Source: Liolophura sinensis (taxonomy: Eukaryota > Mollusca > Polyplacophora > Chitonida > Chitonidae). Taken from it: a stretch of 64,000 nucleotides of DNA. Each line of letters starts with the position of its first letter. Positions within the stretch are counted from its first letter, which is position 1. The notes beneath the pieces were generated by a model. It saw nothing but the letters and a program-made list of their open reading frames with translations. It was not told where the DNA came from and searched no databases. A program made the translations under genes and the position numbers. This document shows, piece by piece, positions 1-13,023 of this stretch. The stretch is from the NCBI RefSeq assembly GCF_032854445.1, contig NC_088301.1, forward strand, positions 42,889,187 to 42,953,186, written 5' to 3'.

Positions 1-228
1 CATGCTGTTGTAACTGAAGTAAATAACTTATAAAACTTCGGAAACGCCATGTTACGCAAAAGGAGGTAGCATTTTTTGGTAACACGTAACCACATAAGGG
101 TAAACGCACAGAATAAATGAATAAATTTTTAATATTTTTCTGAACAAATCTTGTACTTAAACGCTTTGCTAGTAAGAGAAAATCCTAATACAGAAAATTT
201 TGGGCAAGTTGAACTTACGCCCCTTAAA

Positions 229-654
229 TTACTCAGGAGCAATTTTTGTTTTACGTATTGGGTTGGAACTGGTGTTAAGATTTATGCCCGACTTAAGTTT
301 AAGTACGCTGTTGAGCGGAGCAGGCTTGGTAACACATTTATGACATGAGCGTGACCTACCTTCCGGTGGTGTACCCCGGTCATCGATGCTGACAACAGGG
401 GGAATAATAATTGGAGGACGTGTCTCTGTCGGTGAGGATCTGGGCGTGACCGTCTCGCCCTCAGGCACATTCTGGGCGGCGGTAGGTTCCACCACATTTT
501 CTTGCTGACCTTGGGCAGAGGGAGGGTCCGTGACGATTATCTCCATCACCCCTTGGACCGATGCCGGCTCCGTGGCATTCCCATCAGTTCTGTTTTCCCC
601 AAGATTGCAGTGGCATGCGCCCACCAGTAAGACCACTATGTACAACGTGATCAT
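229..654 (-). CDS. N-terminal exon of a putative secreted protein
   Basis: The frame opens with ATG at 654 in an acceptable start context (AAAATG) and runs 141 codons to a stop at 229. Residues 1 to about 16 (MITLYIVVLLVGACHC) look like a signal peptide. The rest is a Pro/Thr/Glu-rich, low-complexity stretch with predicted N-glycosylation sites (NRT, NAT) and no recognisable fold. A strong splice donor (GGAAG|GTAGGT) lies with its exon end at 360, so the real exon is probably 654 down to 360 (98 codons plus one base). The remaining 43 codons, including SCHKC, would then be intron read-through. The next exon would lie beyond the window's left edge. No family was recognised. An extracellular linker or mucin-like stalk fits the composition, but that is inference. 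Confidence 0.45.
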   Translation of the reverse strand: MITLYIVVLLVGACHCNLGENRTDGNATEPASVQGVMEIIVTDPPSAQGQQENVVEPTAAQNVPEGETVTPRSSPTETRPPIIIPPVVSIDDRGTPPEGRSRSCHKCVTKPAPLNSVLKLKSGINLNTSSNPIRKTKIAPE

Positions 655-2579
655 TTTCCCAAGACCTTTCGCTTAATGGATGAAATATGAGAATAAATGA
701 TCACAAATAAAGGCCTTCTGGCGTTTATTCTTAATACAATTTTTTATTACAAACGGTTCATATGCCTCTACTAGGCCTTGTGCATTGCTGACATTCCACC
801 GTGGTACAAAATATATCTAAGAATTTAGCTGAAATATGAGCAAGCGAGGGAGTGTTGAAATGCTAAGAAATCTATAGCCATATCCTTTATCTTTCTATCA
901 GACTTGTTTTAATGTTAATGAAATAAATATCATTCATCACTAATCAATTCAAAAGAACTTCAAAGGTGAATATGAAGAATAGGAACATCTTTAAATACTT
1001 ACAGATTTTCGGGTATATCCTTATTCTACGAAAGTATTAAGAGATTTACAACAGCCGTTTAGACGGTCTTTTATATCCTAATGATGATAAAAAAAAATGT
1101 CTTATTTTTTGTTGTGTGCCGTAGGGGAACAAAGCCCTTAATTATCCAAACAAAGCAACATACTACACTTTCTTTTTGCAATTGGAATTCTATTCAACAG
1201 GTAAAAAAAAAAGCGATCAACTCATGTGTAAAAATTTACTGTGTGCTCCTTGTACGTCGTTTTAACTCGAAATAACAAACACAGATTTGTGTATGTAACA
1301 TAAATTTAACCAGAGTAAGCATTGCTTTGCCATGTTTCTCACTGAAACGTGCGTTTTAATTTTAATAGTGGACACTTTTGTTTTGGTTTTATGTCTAGAG
1401 TATTTACAGTGATATTAGGTTTTAACAGTTCTACCACTGGGATAATTGCTGTAGGCAGTCACAATATGCCACCGATCAAGCCTGTACCATTGTAAGTAAG
1501 CAGATCCAAGATAACACGGTGGGGATTACAGCGTCAAGCAACGCCCAGGTCTGATACATCTCTTAATTTTAAAAGCACTTATGAACAAATTACATAGCGA
1601 AAGTTTCTTCCTTCACTGAAAACGTTTAACAACGACTACTGATTAAAGGATATGGGTCGGAATATTCTTCTATATACTAATTATAAAAACATGCTGAAAC
1701 ATTTGGATAAAATATCGAATAGTCACATGGGTATTTATAAGTTATTAAAACACTTGAAATGAATTAACTTCGCAAAGACAGCTTACAGATTCGAAACATT
1801 TCTTTCCCTACCTGATATGACTATCCCTGGGTTCACACCATGGCCTGTGGCTATATGAAAACATCGCGGATTTTCTTTATTTGTTTCGGTCTCTGTTTTT
1901 TTAGTTTTTACTGTTCATTTCTATTTTACTGTTTATTTTCGAGACTGACCTACCAAAAATGTATATACATTTGTATGATACTAGGTCATTAGTCTCTAAA
2001 TTTGGCCATCTCATTATTAGTCTACAAAACCTTACAGATATTAAACCGAGCCACGTGAAAGTCCATGTTTACCGCTTTCCCGCCAAAAAAATGTTACTTA
2101 TAACCTGTAAGGTTTGGCCCAAAATACAAACTATATAGTCTGAAAACACCTACAGAACTTATGCTTTAGGGGATCTGGAGCAGAGATGAACTAAAAGCCG
2201 CTACTATATGCATTAAGAGGAGAAGAAAAATGCGCTCTTTCCCATATCCGTGACTTACAAGCCCGTAAAACTGATTGACGAGGACTCTTGGTTTCTATAT
2301 TCAACTCCAAGTGCGTGGATGGGATCAGTAGGAACAAGATATCACAGTTTGAACGATTACCGCTTAATGCATTAGTATTCGCCACTTTGCATACAAATGA
2401 AACTGCGCCATGACAACAAGAGCATTTACAGGGCAGGATTCGGTGAATCATAATCCATCAACATCACCGTGGCAAGTAGTTATACAGTACAGAACTAAAA
2501 CGAATGGAAAAGTAATCTTTAGGCAAACGTTTAGGCTAATAATGTAATTGTAGTGCCTTTTAGAATATACAAAGATACT
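655..2579. other. AT-rich intergenic stretch, no gene seen
   Basis: Open frames here are short (64 to 86 codons), start poorly and have no domain-like composition. Nothing resembling an RNA gene, tandem array or recognisable transposon was found. The upstream region of the minus-strand exon at 654 must include its promoter, but no convincing TATA box stands out. Confidence 0.5.
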
Positions 2580-2960
2580 GCTGGGGGGTTCCTGCATAAA
2601 TCAGGATTCTGCCGGTGAACTAACTAACAACGAAGCCTAGTCCCTTAATTTAATGTGATCCCGTGTTAAATGTATTGACAACGCAGCATTTTCAATAACT
2701 CTAGACCACTGACGCCTAAAATATTACAGTTAACATTATTACATTTTTTATCTAATTCTGCTTAAGTTATGGTGCTAGGGGGTGTGACATGCTACTTTTT
2801 AAGCATATGCATGAACAGCCAGAATATTACCCTAACTGGGGTAAACAGACATGAGGCCGTATTTCATTGGTTACGTGTGACCATCTGGCTTTACTCTCTA
2901 TGATGTACGTCTTTAATGATATGACAAGTATACCATTTGATAATAAAATACTCTCCTCTG
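2580..2960 (+). repeat. Dispersed repeat family A, copy 1 (+)
   Basis: This copy carries the family A signature words in order: CAGGATTCTGC, GACCACTGACG, a TTACAGTTAACAT variant of TTGCAATTAACAT, TTCTGCTTAAG, GGTGCTAGGGGG, CATGAACAG, GAGGCCGTATTTCA, and a TTTACTCTC end. The same ordered words recur at least 15 times in the window in both orientations. No coding potential is shared between copies. Transposon class is unknown because no terminal repeats or target-site duplications were seen. Confidence 0.7.
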
Positions 2961-3254
2961 ATAAATACTCAGCACAATCATGGGACTCTAATGAACACTT
3001 TACCATCACAGTGCTAAAACAAAAACTTTGTAGAAAGATATACTCCGGTATACTCTGTTTTCTCACGGATATAATTTCATTTAATAATCACATAGGAAAT
3101 ATTGCAGTCACTTCCACCACCAACGCGACTGTGTGGGTAAAGTGAACGACTCCTTACCCACAATGCCCACAAGGAGCGGCATCAATTCCGGCCTTGGAAA
3201 GGGAATTTGTAGATTCCCACACTTCCGGTGTTCCTGTGATTTTGATGATTGCGT

Positions 3255-3490
3255 GGAATCTAATATATTGCAGTTAACATAACTTAATCCTACATTTGCC
3301 TTTTGGTTTTTGTTATACTTCTGCTTAAGTCATGGTGCTAGCGAGGGGGTGTGTGTTTTGCTACTATATTTAAGCATTTACATGAACGTATACTCTGAGG
3401 TGAATTGACAAGAGGCCATATTTCACTGGTCATCACACTGTCGTCGCTGCACTGCTTTTACTCTCTATTCCATTACTGATACATAGAATA
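3255..3490 (+). repeat. Family A, copy 2 (+), partial
   Basis: The copy starts at the TTGCAGTTAACAT word and continues through TTCTGCTTAAG, GGTGCTAG, AGGCCATATTTCACTGG and TTTACTCTC. It lies 300 bp after copy 1 in the same orientation, so the two form a degenerate direct pair. Confidence 0.65.
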
Positions 3491-5649
3491 CTGTGCTTCA
3501 CAGGTGAGAACGTTGGTCAGTAACTTGACAAGCGTTGTTTGTTTACAACCGGCCATTCCGGTTTCCACACCACTGACGTATAAATTTCATCAAATTTACC
3601 GAAATGTATCAAAATAAACTAAATTTCTAAGTCATACTGTATAATTTTTATAAATAAATCGCCTCACAAACAGCTGAAAGACATACAACAGATCGTAATT
3701 TAAGTAGTGAAGACGTGAATTACGTCACCTCCTTACAGTGCATCTGAGACGTATAAGCAAGTATTTTAATGTTGATTACCTTCACCCATACAACATGTCG
3801 TCCTCGTAAAGACTGGAACAATCTTCAGTGCGACATAAATCCGGAGTCAACTGAGGATAGTCTAGCCGGTGATTACCACATTGAAGAACGGTCGCCCTTT
3901 CGTCATTTACCCCAAAATTACTTTCTACCGACATTAAAGCATGCATTGCTATTGTGAAAACAACACTAGTCCATTAGCCAACCAGAATCCTTATTGCCTG
4001 TGGCTTAGGTGCATATCGGACCTTTTTGTGGGATTACGGTTTAAATCGGCAAACAGATCAATCTTACATCCATTAATATATATAATTCCTAGATATCAGT
4101 GCTCTAAAACAACTTGACACTCCTTCCTTTCCTTTGTATATGTTATAACAAGATATTAAGTTTATACTATAGTTTCAGAGGTTTGTATATAATTGAACGA
4201 AAGATTTTGCAATTAGAGTGAGCCTGGGGGCTGTTACACATACGTAAGTCTACATGACCTGCAGTGGTACGTGTCATACCGTTCTCGTAAGTCAGAATTA
4301 AGTGACATAATATCATAGAAGTGCGGGAAAATGGACACTTTGCCTTAAAAATAATGAAATATTGCTGTATAATGAATGTCACATGAATAGCAATAGTTTA
4401 TGGTTTGTTCCTCTTTTGTTGCATTAATGCTGTGAATGAAGTGAGTATTTGCCGTTTTTCGCGATGTTTTTGAGTTGACATGGTCTGTCAGTGATCCGAA
4501 ACGACTAGGGAGCCCCATTTAAGAAAACATGTGCCATTTATCGCAATTAACAGGCTTCATTAGCAATTAACAGACATGATAGATTTAAATACTGTGTCTT
4601 TTTTTATAGGCGATGTTTAATCTCCGGAGGGTGTCGCTCAAGAAGAGTTGTGACAGTGTTGATAATAAATTGCCACCCACATTGGCTATGTTGGACAGCT
4701 GTCTGATACAGGAAACAGGGAATTGTATAATAAATTACTTTTTTATTCTAGCTAATTTCCGCAGGGAAGGGCGGTATGATGGCAGTCCATAACATGAGCA
4801 AACCGCTGAATGCTAGATTTGTCAACGTGGAAAAACGCCCATTTACAAATATCATTTAATTATTATATCTCAGGGCATAACGACTCCTAAATTACGAATA
4901 TTGTATTTCAGTCTTCAAATTCTGCTATTGCCATGCATTGATTTTCATCAGGGGATGGAATTATTGTTTTAATTTATAAAAACGACGACACAGTTTTAAA
5001 ATCAAACAATACTGCATGGTTCACTTTAGGATGTTGGTGTCAAAGCAAATGCGCAGATTTGCTTAACACTCCTGTTTTATTTGACTGCAATACGAGTTTT
5101 GAAAGATAGATGAAAATCTACTTTCATCTCTTTATTATCTAGGTTTACATCATGACTCCAAGAAAATCACATCTTCCTAAACTGGTACAACACTCTCAAG
5201 GATAGGTTTTGGATCGGATCTTATCATACCATCCAAAAAGCTGCCTCGACTTAGTTCGTATCCGTTGTACATTGTATTCATTTTAAGAGTTATATGTTGT
5301 CAGACTATACTAGAAGTAGATACAGTGTCTATCCTTGGCTGATGTATAACATTTTATCACTATTTGACTTCATTGTAAAATATATATCTAGTTTTAATTG
5401 GCAGATGTTGTCTTCCTATCAACGTACTAACATACAAATGTATACACTAATGTAAAAAAAAAAAAAAGACACATGGCCCTTCTACCATGCAGTATTTATG
5501 TATGCATGGACTATAAACGTACCTCATCTCATATTATTCTCATTACTTTTTTGCATATAATTCAGTGCAAGAAATTGTGCAGTACGGGGTATGTTTAACT
5601 GTATAACGTAGAGTTATACTGTATAATCCTCAACAAAGCCAGGGTGCGA
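3491..5649. other. Intergenic stretch, nothing recognised
   Basis: No open frame longer than 71 codons and no repeat family seen elsewhere in the window was detected. A short A-run (about 14 bp) lies near 5454. Confidence 0.45.
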
Positions 5650-7450
5650 TTCAATAGTTGGCATGCTTCAACCGTTATGTACAATGTGACTCTCTAGTGA
5701 CCATGCATCACTTGTTATCTACAGGTGGGACTCCCTAACGACAACACTTCACTGGTTATGCTCTACGCACGTATGTGGGAAGGTGGCCATACTTCACGGG
5801 TTATGTACTTGTGTGACTCTATAGGAAAACACCGACTCTCCAGATAGTAAATCGTATCTGGATCCATATTTGTACAAAACGGTTTTCTCTATCGCAGACT
5901 TTACGACAAGAGGGATAGTTTTAATTATGACATAGTAAATTATCCTTACTTACTATCTAGTGGCTATACTTCATTGGTTACGTACTTGTGTGATTCTATA
6001 GTGGGCATACTTCAACCGTTATGGACAAGTGTGACTCTTTAGTGACCATACCTCACGAGTTGTGTAGAAGTGTGACTCTCTAGTGGCCATACTTCACGGG
6101 TTATGTACAAGTGTAACTCTCTAGGGACCAAACATCAAGGGTTATGTACATGTGTGACTCTCTAGGGACCATACTCGGTTTATGTACAAATGTGACTCTC
6201 TAGTGGCCATACTTCACGGGTTATGTACAAGTGTGACTCTCTAGGGACCATACATCACAGGTTATGTACAAGTGTGACTCTCTAAGGGCCATACATTGCG
6301 GGTTATGTACATGTGTGACTCTCTAGGGACCATACATCACGGGTTATGTACAAGTGTGACTCTCTAGGGACCATACATCACGGGTTATGTACATGTGTGA
6401 CAATCTAGGGACCATACATCACAGGTTATGTACAAGTGTGACTCTCTAGGGACCATATATCACGGGTTATGTACATGTGTGACTCTCTAGGGACCATACA
6501 TCACGGGTTATGTACATGTGTGACTCTCTAGGGACCATACATCACGGGTTATGTACATGTGTGACAATCTAGGGACCATACATCACAGGTTATGTACAAG
6601 TGTGACTCTCTAGGGACCATATATCACGGGTTATGTACATGTGTGATTCTCTAGGGACCATAGTGTGACTCTCTAGAGACCATACTCGGGTTATGTCAAA
6701 TGTGACTCTCTAGGGATCATACTTCATAGGTTATGTTCAAGTGTGACTCTCTAGAGACCATACTCGGGTTATGTGCAAATGTGACTCTCTAGGGACCATA
6801 CTTCACAGGTCATGTACAAGTGTTACTCTCTAGGGACCATACATCACAGGTTATGTACATGTGGGACTCTCTAGGGACCATACTTCACAGGTTATGTACA
6901 AGTGTGACTCTCTAGGGACCATACTCAGGGTATGTGCAAATGTGACTCTCTAGGGACCATACTTTACAGGTTATGTATGAGTGTGACTCTCTAGGAACAA
7001 TACTCAAATTATGTACAAAAGTGACACTCTAGTAGCCATACTTCACGGGTTATGTACAAGTGTTACTCTCTAGGGACCATACATCACAGGTTATGTACAT
7101 GTGTGACTCTCTAGGGACCATAATCGGGTTATGTACAAATGTGACTCTCTAGGGAACATACTTCACAGGTTATGTACAAGTGTGACTCTATAGGGACCAT
7201 TCTCGGGTTATGTACAAATGTGACTCTCTAGAGACCATACATCACGGGTTATGTACATGTGTGACTCTCTAGGGACAATAGTGTGACTCTGTAGAGACCA
7301 TACTCGGGTTATGTACAAGTGTGACTCTCTAGGGACCATACTCGGGTTATGTACAAATGAGACTCTCAAGGGACCATACTTCACAGGTTATGTACAAGTG
7401 TGACTCTCTAGGGACCATACTCGGCTTATGTGCAAATGTGACTCTCTAGG
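5650..7450. repeat. 41-bp minisatellite array
   Basis: The monomer is about 41 bp and reads GGTTATGTACA(A/T)GTGTGAC, then TCTCTAGGGACCATACATCAC. The left end (5650-5823 and 5959-6180) is degenerate. From about 6180 the copies are much more uniform. Some copies lack the ACATCAC part, giving shorter monomers. A variant monomer containing GTGACAATCTAGGG begins at matching points 164 bp apart (CAATCT at 6401 and 6565), showing a four-monomer higher-order repeat. There are roughly 38 copies and no spacers between them. Confidence 0.93.
5825..5958 (+). pseudogene. Reverse-transcriptase C-terminal fragment inside the minisatellite
   Basis: Two overlapping frames read like the region following the catalytic core of a retroelement reverse transcriptase: TDSPDSKSYLDPYL, then, after a frameshift near 5898, LYDKRDSFNYDIVNYPYL. 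The second motif matches in form a longer RT fragment at 38551-38610 in this window (LYNKGDSFNFNIVNYPYS). The fragment is about 134 bp, with 41-bp minisatellite monomers directly on both sides. It is too short to function. Element class is uncertain; Penelope-like is one possibility, from memory of such RTs. Confidence 0.6.
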
Positions 7451-7454
7451 GACT

Positions 7455-7495
7455 ATATTTCGTCGGTTACCGTTTTAAGTGCGACGTTAAACTCA
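7455..7495 (+). mobile_element. SINE 3' tail fragment
   Basis: The words CGGTTACCGTTTTAAGTGCG and GACGTTAAACTCACTCACTC form a tail typical, from memory, of short interspersed elements in molluscan genomes. It abuts the right end of the 41-bp array. No tRNA-like head is present. Confidence 0.4.
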
Positions 7496-9149
7496 CTCAC
7501 TCGCTGGATAATTATTGTTACAATGCCACCTCGCATAACAGGTTGAGCAACCTCTGTGTGTGCAGTTTATAAGACTGACGTGCGTATTTTAAGAAATTAC
7601 ATGATTTCATGACGGTCGTGGCTCTATATTTCAAAAATACCTCTGTATTTATATACTATATCCTGTACATGCATCACGTTACTTCTGACATCAGCTCATG
7701 AGTTACATGTCAGCTGCATGTGTCCTGTCATTCGCTGACCGAAAAACTTTAGCAACTTTCATTAAAAAATCCTTATTTTTTGCTGAAATAGCGAGGAAGA
7801 GAGATCAAATGAAAAGGAATAAGAAGATAATAGGTCTGCAGTGCACTTTCCTATTTACATGAAACCGTCTCTTTACATAGCAAATACATTACATCAGGAC
7901 GTACACCATGCCGTTAATGCTAAGCATTTTAACGCCCACAGCATGTTTAGGTATGAAGGGAACGTCAACGTTGAGACTGATCATGTTATATATTAACATC
8001 AGGAAAATTGTTACAACCAAGGACATCAGATTAGTTAAAGAGTCAGTGATTTCAAACTAGATAGTGAGCAAATGATACAGTGTGCCTGTGTATTTGACAA
8101 GGATATGGTGATGCTGTATTTTATAATTTGTTTTTATTTTACCTGAAGAAATATTTTAAAACAATTACTAAAAATATTTAAAATTAGTTTCAGATGAGCA
8201 GTAGCAGAAAAGCCAGGTAAACTTATCCAAAACTTGCCCAAACGTGTTGGTGAAAAAGCTTTATCATATTCCTCAAAATTAAGAGTACCTATTAATTACC
8301 ATACCATTAATTAACAATGTATTGATAGCTTTTAATGAGTTAGTTCGGGGAAAAGGCTAGGCATAAGGATGTCAAAAGATAAAACGCACTGACACTCCAC
8401 TGGGTCACTGTAAACTCTCTCTCTCTTTCTCTGTCTTATGGCAGTTTTGTTTATTGTTTTCGTGAGTGCTAACATCCGTGTAGATGACATACCACAGGCA
8501 ATATGTCTCCAATAACAAACATAAAAACGATGCTTGTGGGTTACACCTTAACCACAACCCTTCAAACCCTTCAACACGGTGGTTAACACAGGGAAGTTAA
8601 TTACCCGTGCCTGTCACTGGAAAATTGAAAAGCTCCTTACATGTACGATTAATTGTATACACCATATTTATTAAAACCTACACATCAGATAATTAACTGT
8701 GTGCGTGCTTCAGGATGAAGACCAGAAATAATAACTGTTCGAAGTGCTTCGTTTTTAGAGGCTTTTTCAGCAGAAGTAGTGATGTAAGCGGATTCATAGG
8801 CGGGACATGTTGATGTGGTCGGTAAATGATTCAGATATGTTTGAAAGACCCTACACGCAACTGCTGTCAAATATTCGACACCAAGTAGAGATTCTGTATT
8901 TCATACCATAAGGTTCAGACATTCACTAACGATTAACTCAGATTAAGTGTGAATGAGTGCACGAATCTCTACTGTCTCCCTTCGAGCGTCACAAATGCAG
9001 TGCCAGGTACATGCAAGAAAAAATGATTGAGAGCGTTCAACACGTTAGCTTGTAAAAGGGCAAATTGTAATTCTAACGAGACGTAATTAATCACAGTGTC
9101 ATAATTAAGATTGATAATTGCTGTTCACCTTTTACCGTAATTGAAAGTT
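7496..9149. other. Intergenic stretch, nothing recognised
   Basis: This lies between two minisatellites. Open frames are at most 61 codons. There is a short CT-rich run near 8417. No repeat shared with the rest of the window was detected. Confidence 0.45.
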
Positions 9150-12100
9150 CTACAATTCTGATGACTTACTGTACGGGGTCGTCGGAAAGTATAGGTGTTA
9201 GGCTCTACATTTCTGATGACTTACTGTCCGGGGTCGTCAGAAAGTATAGGTGTTAGGTTCTACATTTCTGATGACTTACTGTGCGGAGTCGTCAGAAAGT
9301 AGAGGTGTTAGGTTCTACATTTCTGATGACTTACTGTGCGGGATCGTCGGAAAGTACAGGTGTTAGGTTCTACATTTCTGATATCTTACTGTGCGGGGTC
9401 GTCGGAAAGTATAGGTGTTAGGTTCTACACTTCTGATGACTTACTGTGCGGGGTCGTCGGAAAGTACAGGTGTTAGGTTCTACATTTCTGATGACTTACT
9501 GTGCAGGGTCATCGGAAAGTATAGGTGTTAGGTTCTTCATTTCTGATGACTTAATGTCCGGGGTCGTCGGAAAGTATAGGTGTTAGGTTCTACATTTCTG
9601 ATGACTTAATGTCCGGGGTCGTCGGAAAGTATTAGGTTCTACATTTCTGATGACTTACTGTGCAGGGTCATCGGAAAGTATAGGTGTTAGGTTCTACATT
9701 TCTGATGACTTAATGTCCGGGGTCGTCGGAAAGTATAGGTGTTAGGTTCTACATTTCTGATGACTTAATGTCCGGGGTCGTCGGAAAATGTTAGGTTCTA
9801 CATTTCTGATGACTTACTGTGCGGGGTCGTCGGAAAGTATAGGTGTTAGGTTCTACACTTCTGATGACTTACTGTGCGGGGTCGTCGGAAAGTACAGGTG
9901 TTAGGTTCTACATTTCTGATGACTTACTGTGCGGGGTCGTCGGAAAGTATAGGTGTTAGGTTCTACATTTCTGATGACTTACTGTGCGGAGTCGTCAGAA
10001 AGTAGAGGTGTTAGGTTATACATTTCTGATGACTTACTGTGCGGGGTCGTCGGAAAGTATAGGTGTTAGGTTCTATATTTCTGATGACTTACTGTGCGGG
10101 GTCGTCGGAAAGTACAGGTGTTAGGTTCTACACTTCTGATGACTTAATGTCCGGGGTCGTCGGAAAGTATAGGTGTTAGGTTCTACATTTCTGATGACTT
10201 ACTGTGCAGGGTCATCGGAAAGTATAGGTGTTAGGTTCTACATTTCTGATGATTTAATGTCTGGGGTCGTCGGAGAGTATAGGTGTTAGGTTCTACATTT
10301 CTGATGACTTAATGTCCGGAGTCGTCGGAAAGGGTTAGGTTCTACATTTCTGATGACTTACTGTGCGGGGTCGTCGGAAAGTATAGGTTTTAGGTTCTAT
10401 ATTTCTGATGACTTACTGTGTGGGGTCGTCGGAAAGTACAGGTGTTAGGTTCTACATTTCTGATGACTTACTGTGCGGGGTCGTCGGAAAGTACAGGTGT
10501 TAGGTTCTACATTTCTGATGACTTACTGTGCGGAGTCGTCAGAAAGTAGACGTGTTAGGTTATACATTTCTGATGACTTACTGTGCGGGGTCGTCGGAAA
10601 GTATAGGTGTTAGGTTCTACATTTCTGATAACTTACTGTGCCGGGTCGTCGGAAAGTATAGGTCTAAGGTTCTACATTTCTGATATCTTACTGTGCGGGG
10701 TCGTCGGAAAGTATAGGTGTTAGGTTCTACACTTCTGATGACTTACTGTGCGGGATCGTCGGAAAGTATAGGTGTTAGATTCTACATTTCTGATGACTTA
10801 CTGTGCAGGGTTGTTGGAAAGTATAGGTGTTAGGTTCTACATTTCTGATGACTTAATGTCCGGGGTCGTCGGAAAGTATAGGTGTTAGGTTCTGCATTTC
10901 TGATGACTTAATGTCCGGAGTCGTCGGAAAGTACAGGTGTTAGGTTCTACTTTTCTGATGACTTAATGTCCGAGGTCGTCAGAAAGTATAGGTGTCAGGT
11001 TCTACATTTCTGATGACTTAATGTCCGGGGTCGTCGGAAAGTGTTAGGTTCTACATTTCTGATGACTTAATGTCCGGGGTCATCGGAAAGTACATGTGTT
11101 AGGTTCTACATGTCTGATGACTTACTGTGCGGGGTCGTCGGAAAGTACAGGTGTTAGGTTAAAGATTTCTGATGACTTACTGTGCGGAGTTGTTGGAAAG
11201 TACAGGTGTTAGGTTCTATATTTCTGATAACTTACTGCGCGGGGTCGTCGGAAAGTACAGGTGTTAGGTTAAACATTTCTGATGACTTACTGTGCGGAGT
11301 CGTCGTAAAGTACAGGTGTTAGGTTCTATATTTCTGATAACTTACTGCGCGGGGTCGTCGGAAAGTACAGGTGTTAGGTTCTACATTTCTGATGACTTAC
11401 TGTTCGGGGTCGTCGGAAAGTGTTAGGTTCTACATTTCTGATGACTTAATGTCCGGGGTCGTCGGAAAGTACAGGTGTTAGGTTCTACATGTCTGATGAC
11501 TTACTGTGCGGGGTCGTCGGAATGTACAGGTGTTAGGTTAAACATTTCTGATAACTTACTGCGCGGGGTCGTCGGAAAGTACAGGTGTTAGGTTAAACAT
11601 TTCTGATGACTTACTGTGCGGAGTCGTTGGAAAGTATAGATGTTAGGTTCTATATTTCTGATTACTTACTGCGCGGGGTCGTCGGAAAGTACAGGTGTTA
11701 GGTTCTACATTTCTGATGACTTACTGTGCGGGGTCGTCGGAAAGTACAGGTGTTAGGTTCTATATTTCTGATAACTTACTGCGTGGGGTCGTCGGAAAGT
11801 ACAGGTGTTAGGTTCTACATTTCTGATGACTTACTGTGCGGGGTCGTCGGAAAGTACAGGTGTTAGGTTCTACATTTCTGATGACTTACTGTGTGGGGTC
11901 GTCGGAAAGTATAGGTGTCAGGTTCTACATTTCTGATGACTTAATGTCCGGGGTCGTCGGAAAGTGTTAGGTTCTACATTTCTGATGACTTAATGTCCGG
12001 GGTCGTCGGAAAGTACAGGTGTTAGGTTCTACATTTCTGATGACTTACTGTGCGGGGTCGTCGGAAAGTACAGGTGTTAGGTTAAGCATTTCTGATGACT

Positions 12101-13023
12101 TACTGTGCGGAGTCGTTGGAAAGTACAGGTGTTAGGTTCTATATTTCTGATAACTTACTGCGCGGGGTCGTCGGAAAGTACAGGTGTTAGGTTAAACATT
12201 TCTGATGACTTACTGTGCGGGGTCGTTGGAAAGTACAGGTGTTAGGTTCTATATTTCTGATAACTTACTGTGCGGGGTCGTCGGAAAGTACAGGTGTTAG
12301 GTTCTATATTTCTGATGACTTACTGTGCGGGGTCGTCGGAAAGTACAGGTGTTAGGTTCTATATTTCTGATAACTTACTGCGCGGGGTCGTCGGAAGGTA
12401 CAGGTGTTAGGTTCTACATTTCTGATGACTTACTGTGCGGGGTCGTCGGAAAGTACAGGTGTTAGGTTCTACAATTCTGATGACTTACTGTGCGGGGTCG
12501 TCGGAAAGTACAGGTGTTAGGTTCTACATGTCTGATGACTTACTGTGCGGGGTCGTCGGAAAGTACAGGTGTTAGGTTCTATATTTCTGATAACTTACTG
12601 CGCGGGGTCGTCGGAAAGTACAGGTGTTAGGTTCTACATTTCTGATGACTTACTGTGCGGGGTCGTCGGAAAGTACAGGTGTTAGGTTCTACATTTCTGA
12701 TGACTTACTGTGCGGGGTCGTCGGAAAGTACAAGTGTTAGGTTCTACATGTCTGATGACTTACTGTGCGGGGTCGTCGGAAAGTACAGGTGTTAGGTTCT
12801 ATATTTCTGATAACTTACTGCGCGGGGTCGTCGGAAAGTACAGGTGTTAGGTTCTACATTTCTGATGACTTACTGTGCGGGGTCGTCGGAAAGTACAGGT
12901 GTTAGGTTCTACATTTCTGATGACTTACTGTGCGGGGTCGTCGGAAAGTACAAGTGTTAGGTTAAACACTTCTGATGACTTACTGTGCGGGGTCGTCGGA
13001 AAGTACAGGTGTTAGGTTCTACA
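9150..13023. repeat. 55-bp minisatellite array, about 70 copies
   Basis: The monomer is 55 bp and reads TTCTACATTTCTGATGACTT, ACTGTGCGGGGTCGTCGG, AAAGTACAGGTGTTAGG. Some monomers lose about 8 to 12 bp at the end (GGAAAGTGTTAGG). The left part mixes AATGTCCGG and ACTGTGCGG variants. The right part is ordered into higher-order repeats: the ATATTTCTGATAACTTACTG variant starts at 12361, 12581 and 12801, exactly 220 bp (four monomers) apart. A two-monomer (110 bp) order is visible around 11231-11341. There are no spacers, so this is not a CRISPR array. No conserved open frame runs through it. Confidence 0.95.

Noticed and set aside
9150-13023. CRISPR-like appearance of regular repeats
   Set aside because: Monomers abut directly with no unique spacers, and the genome is eukaryotic. 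These are minisatellites.
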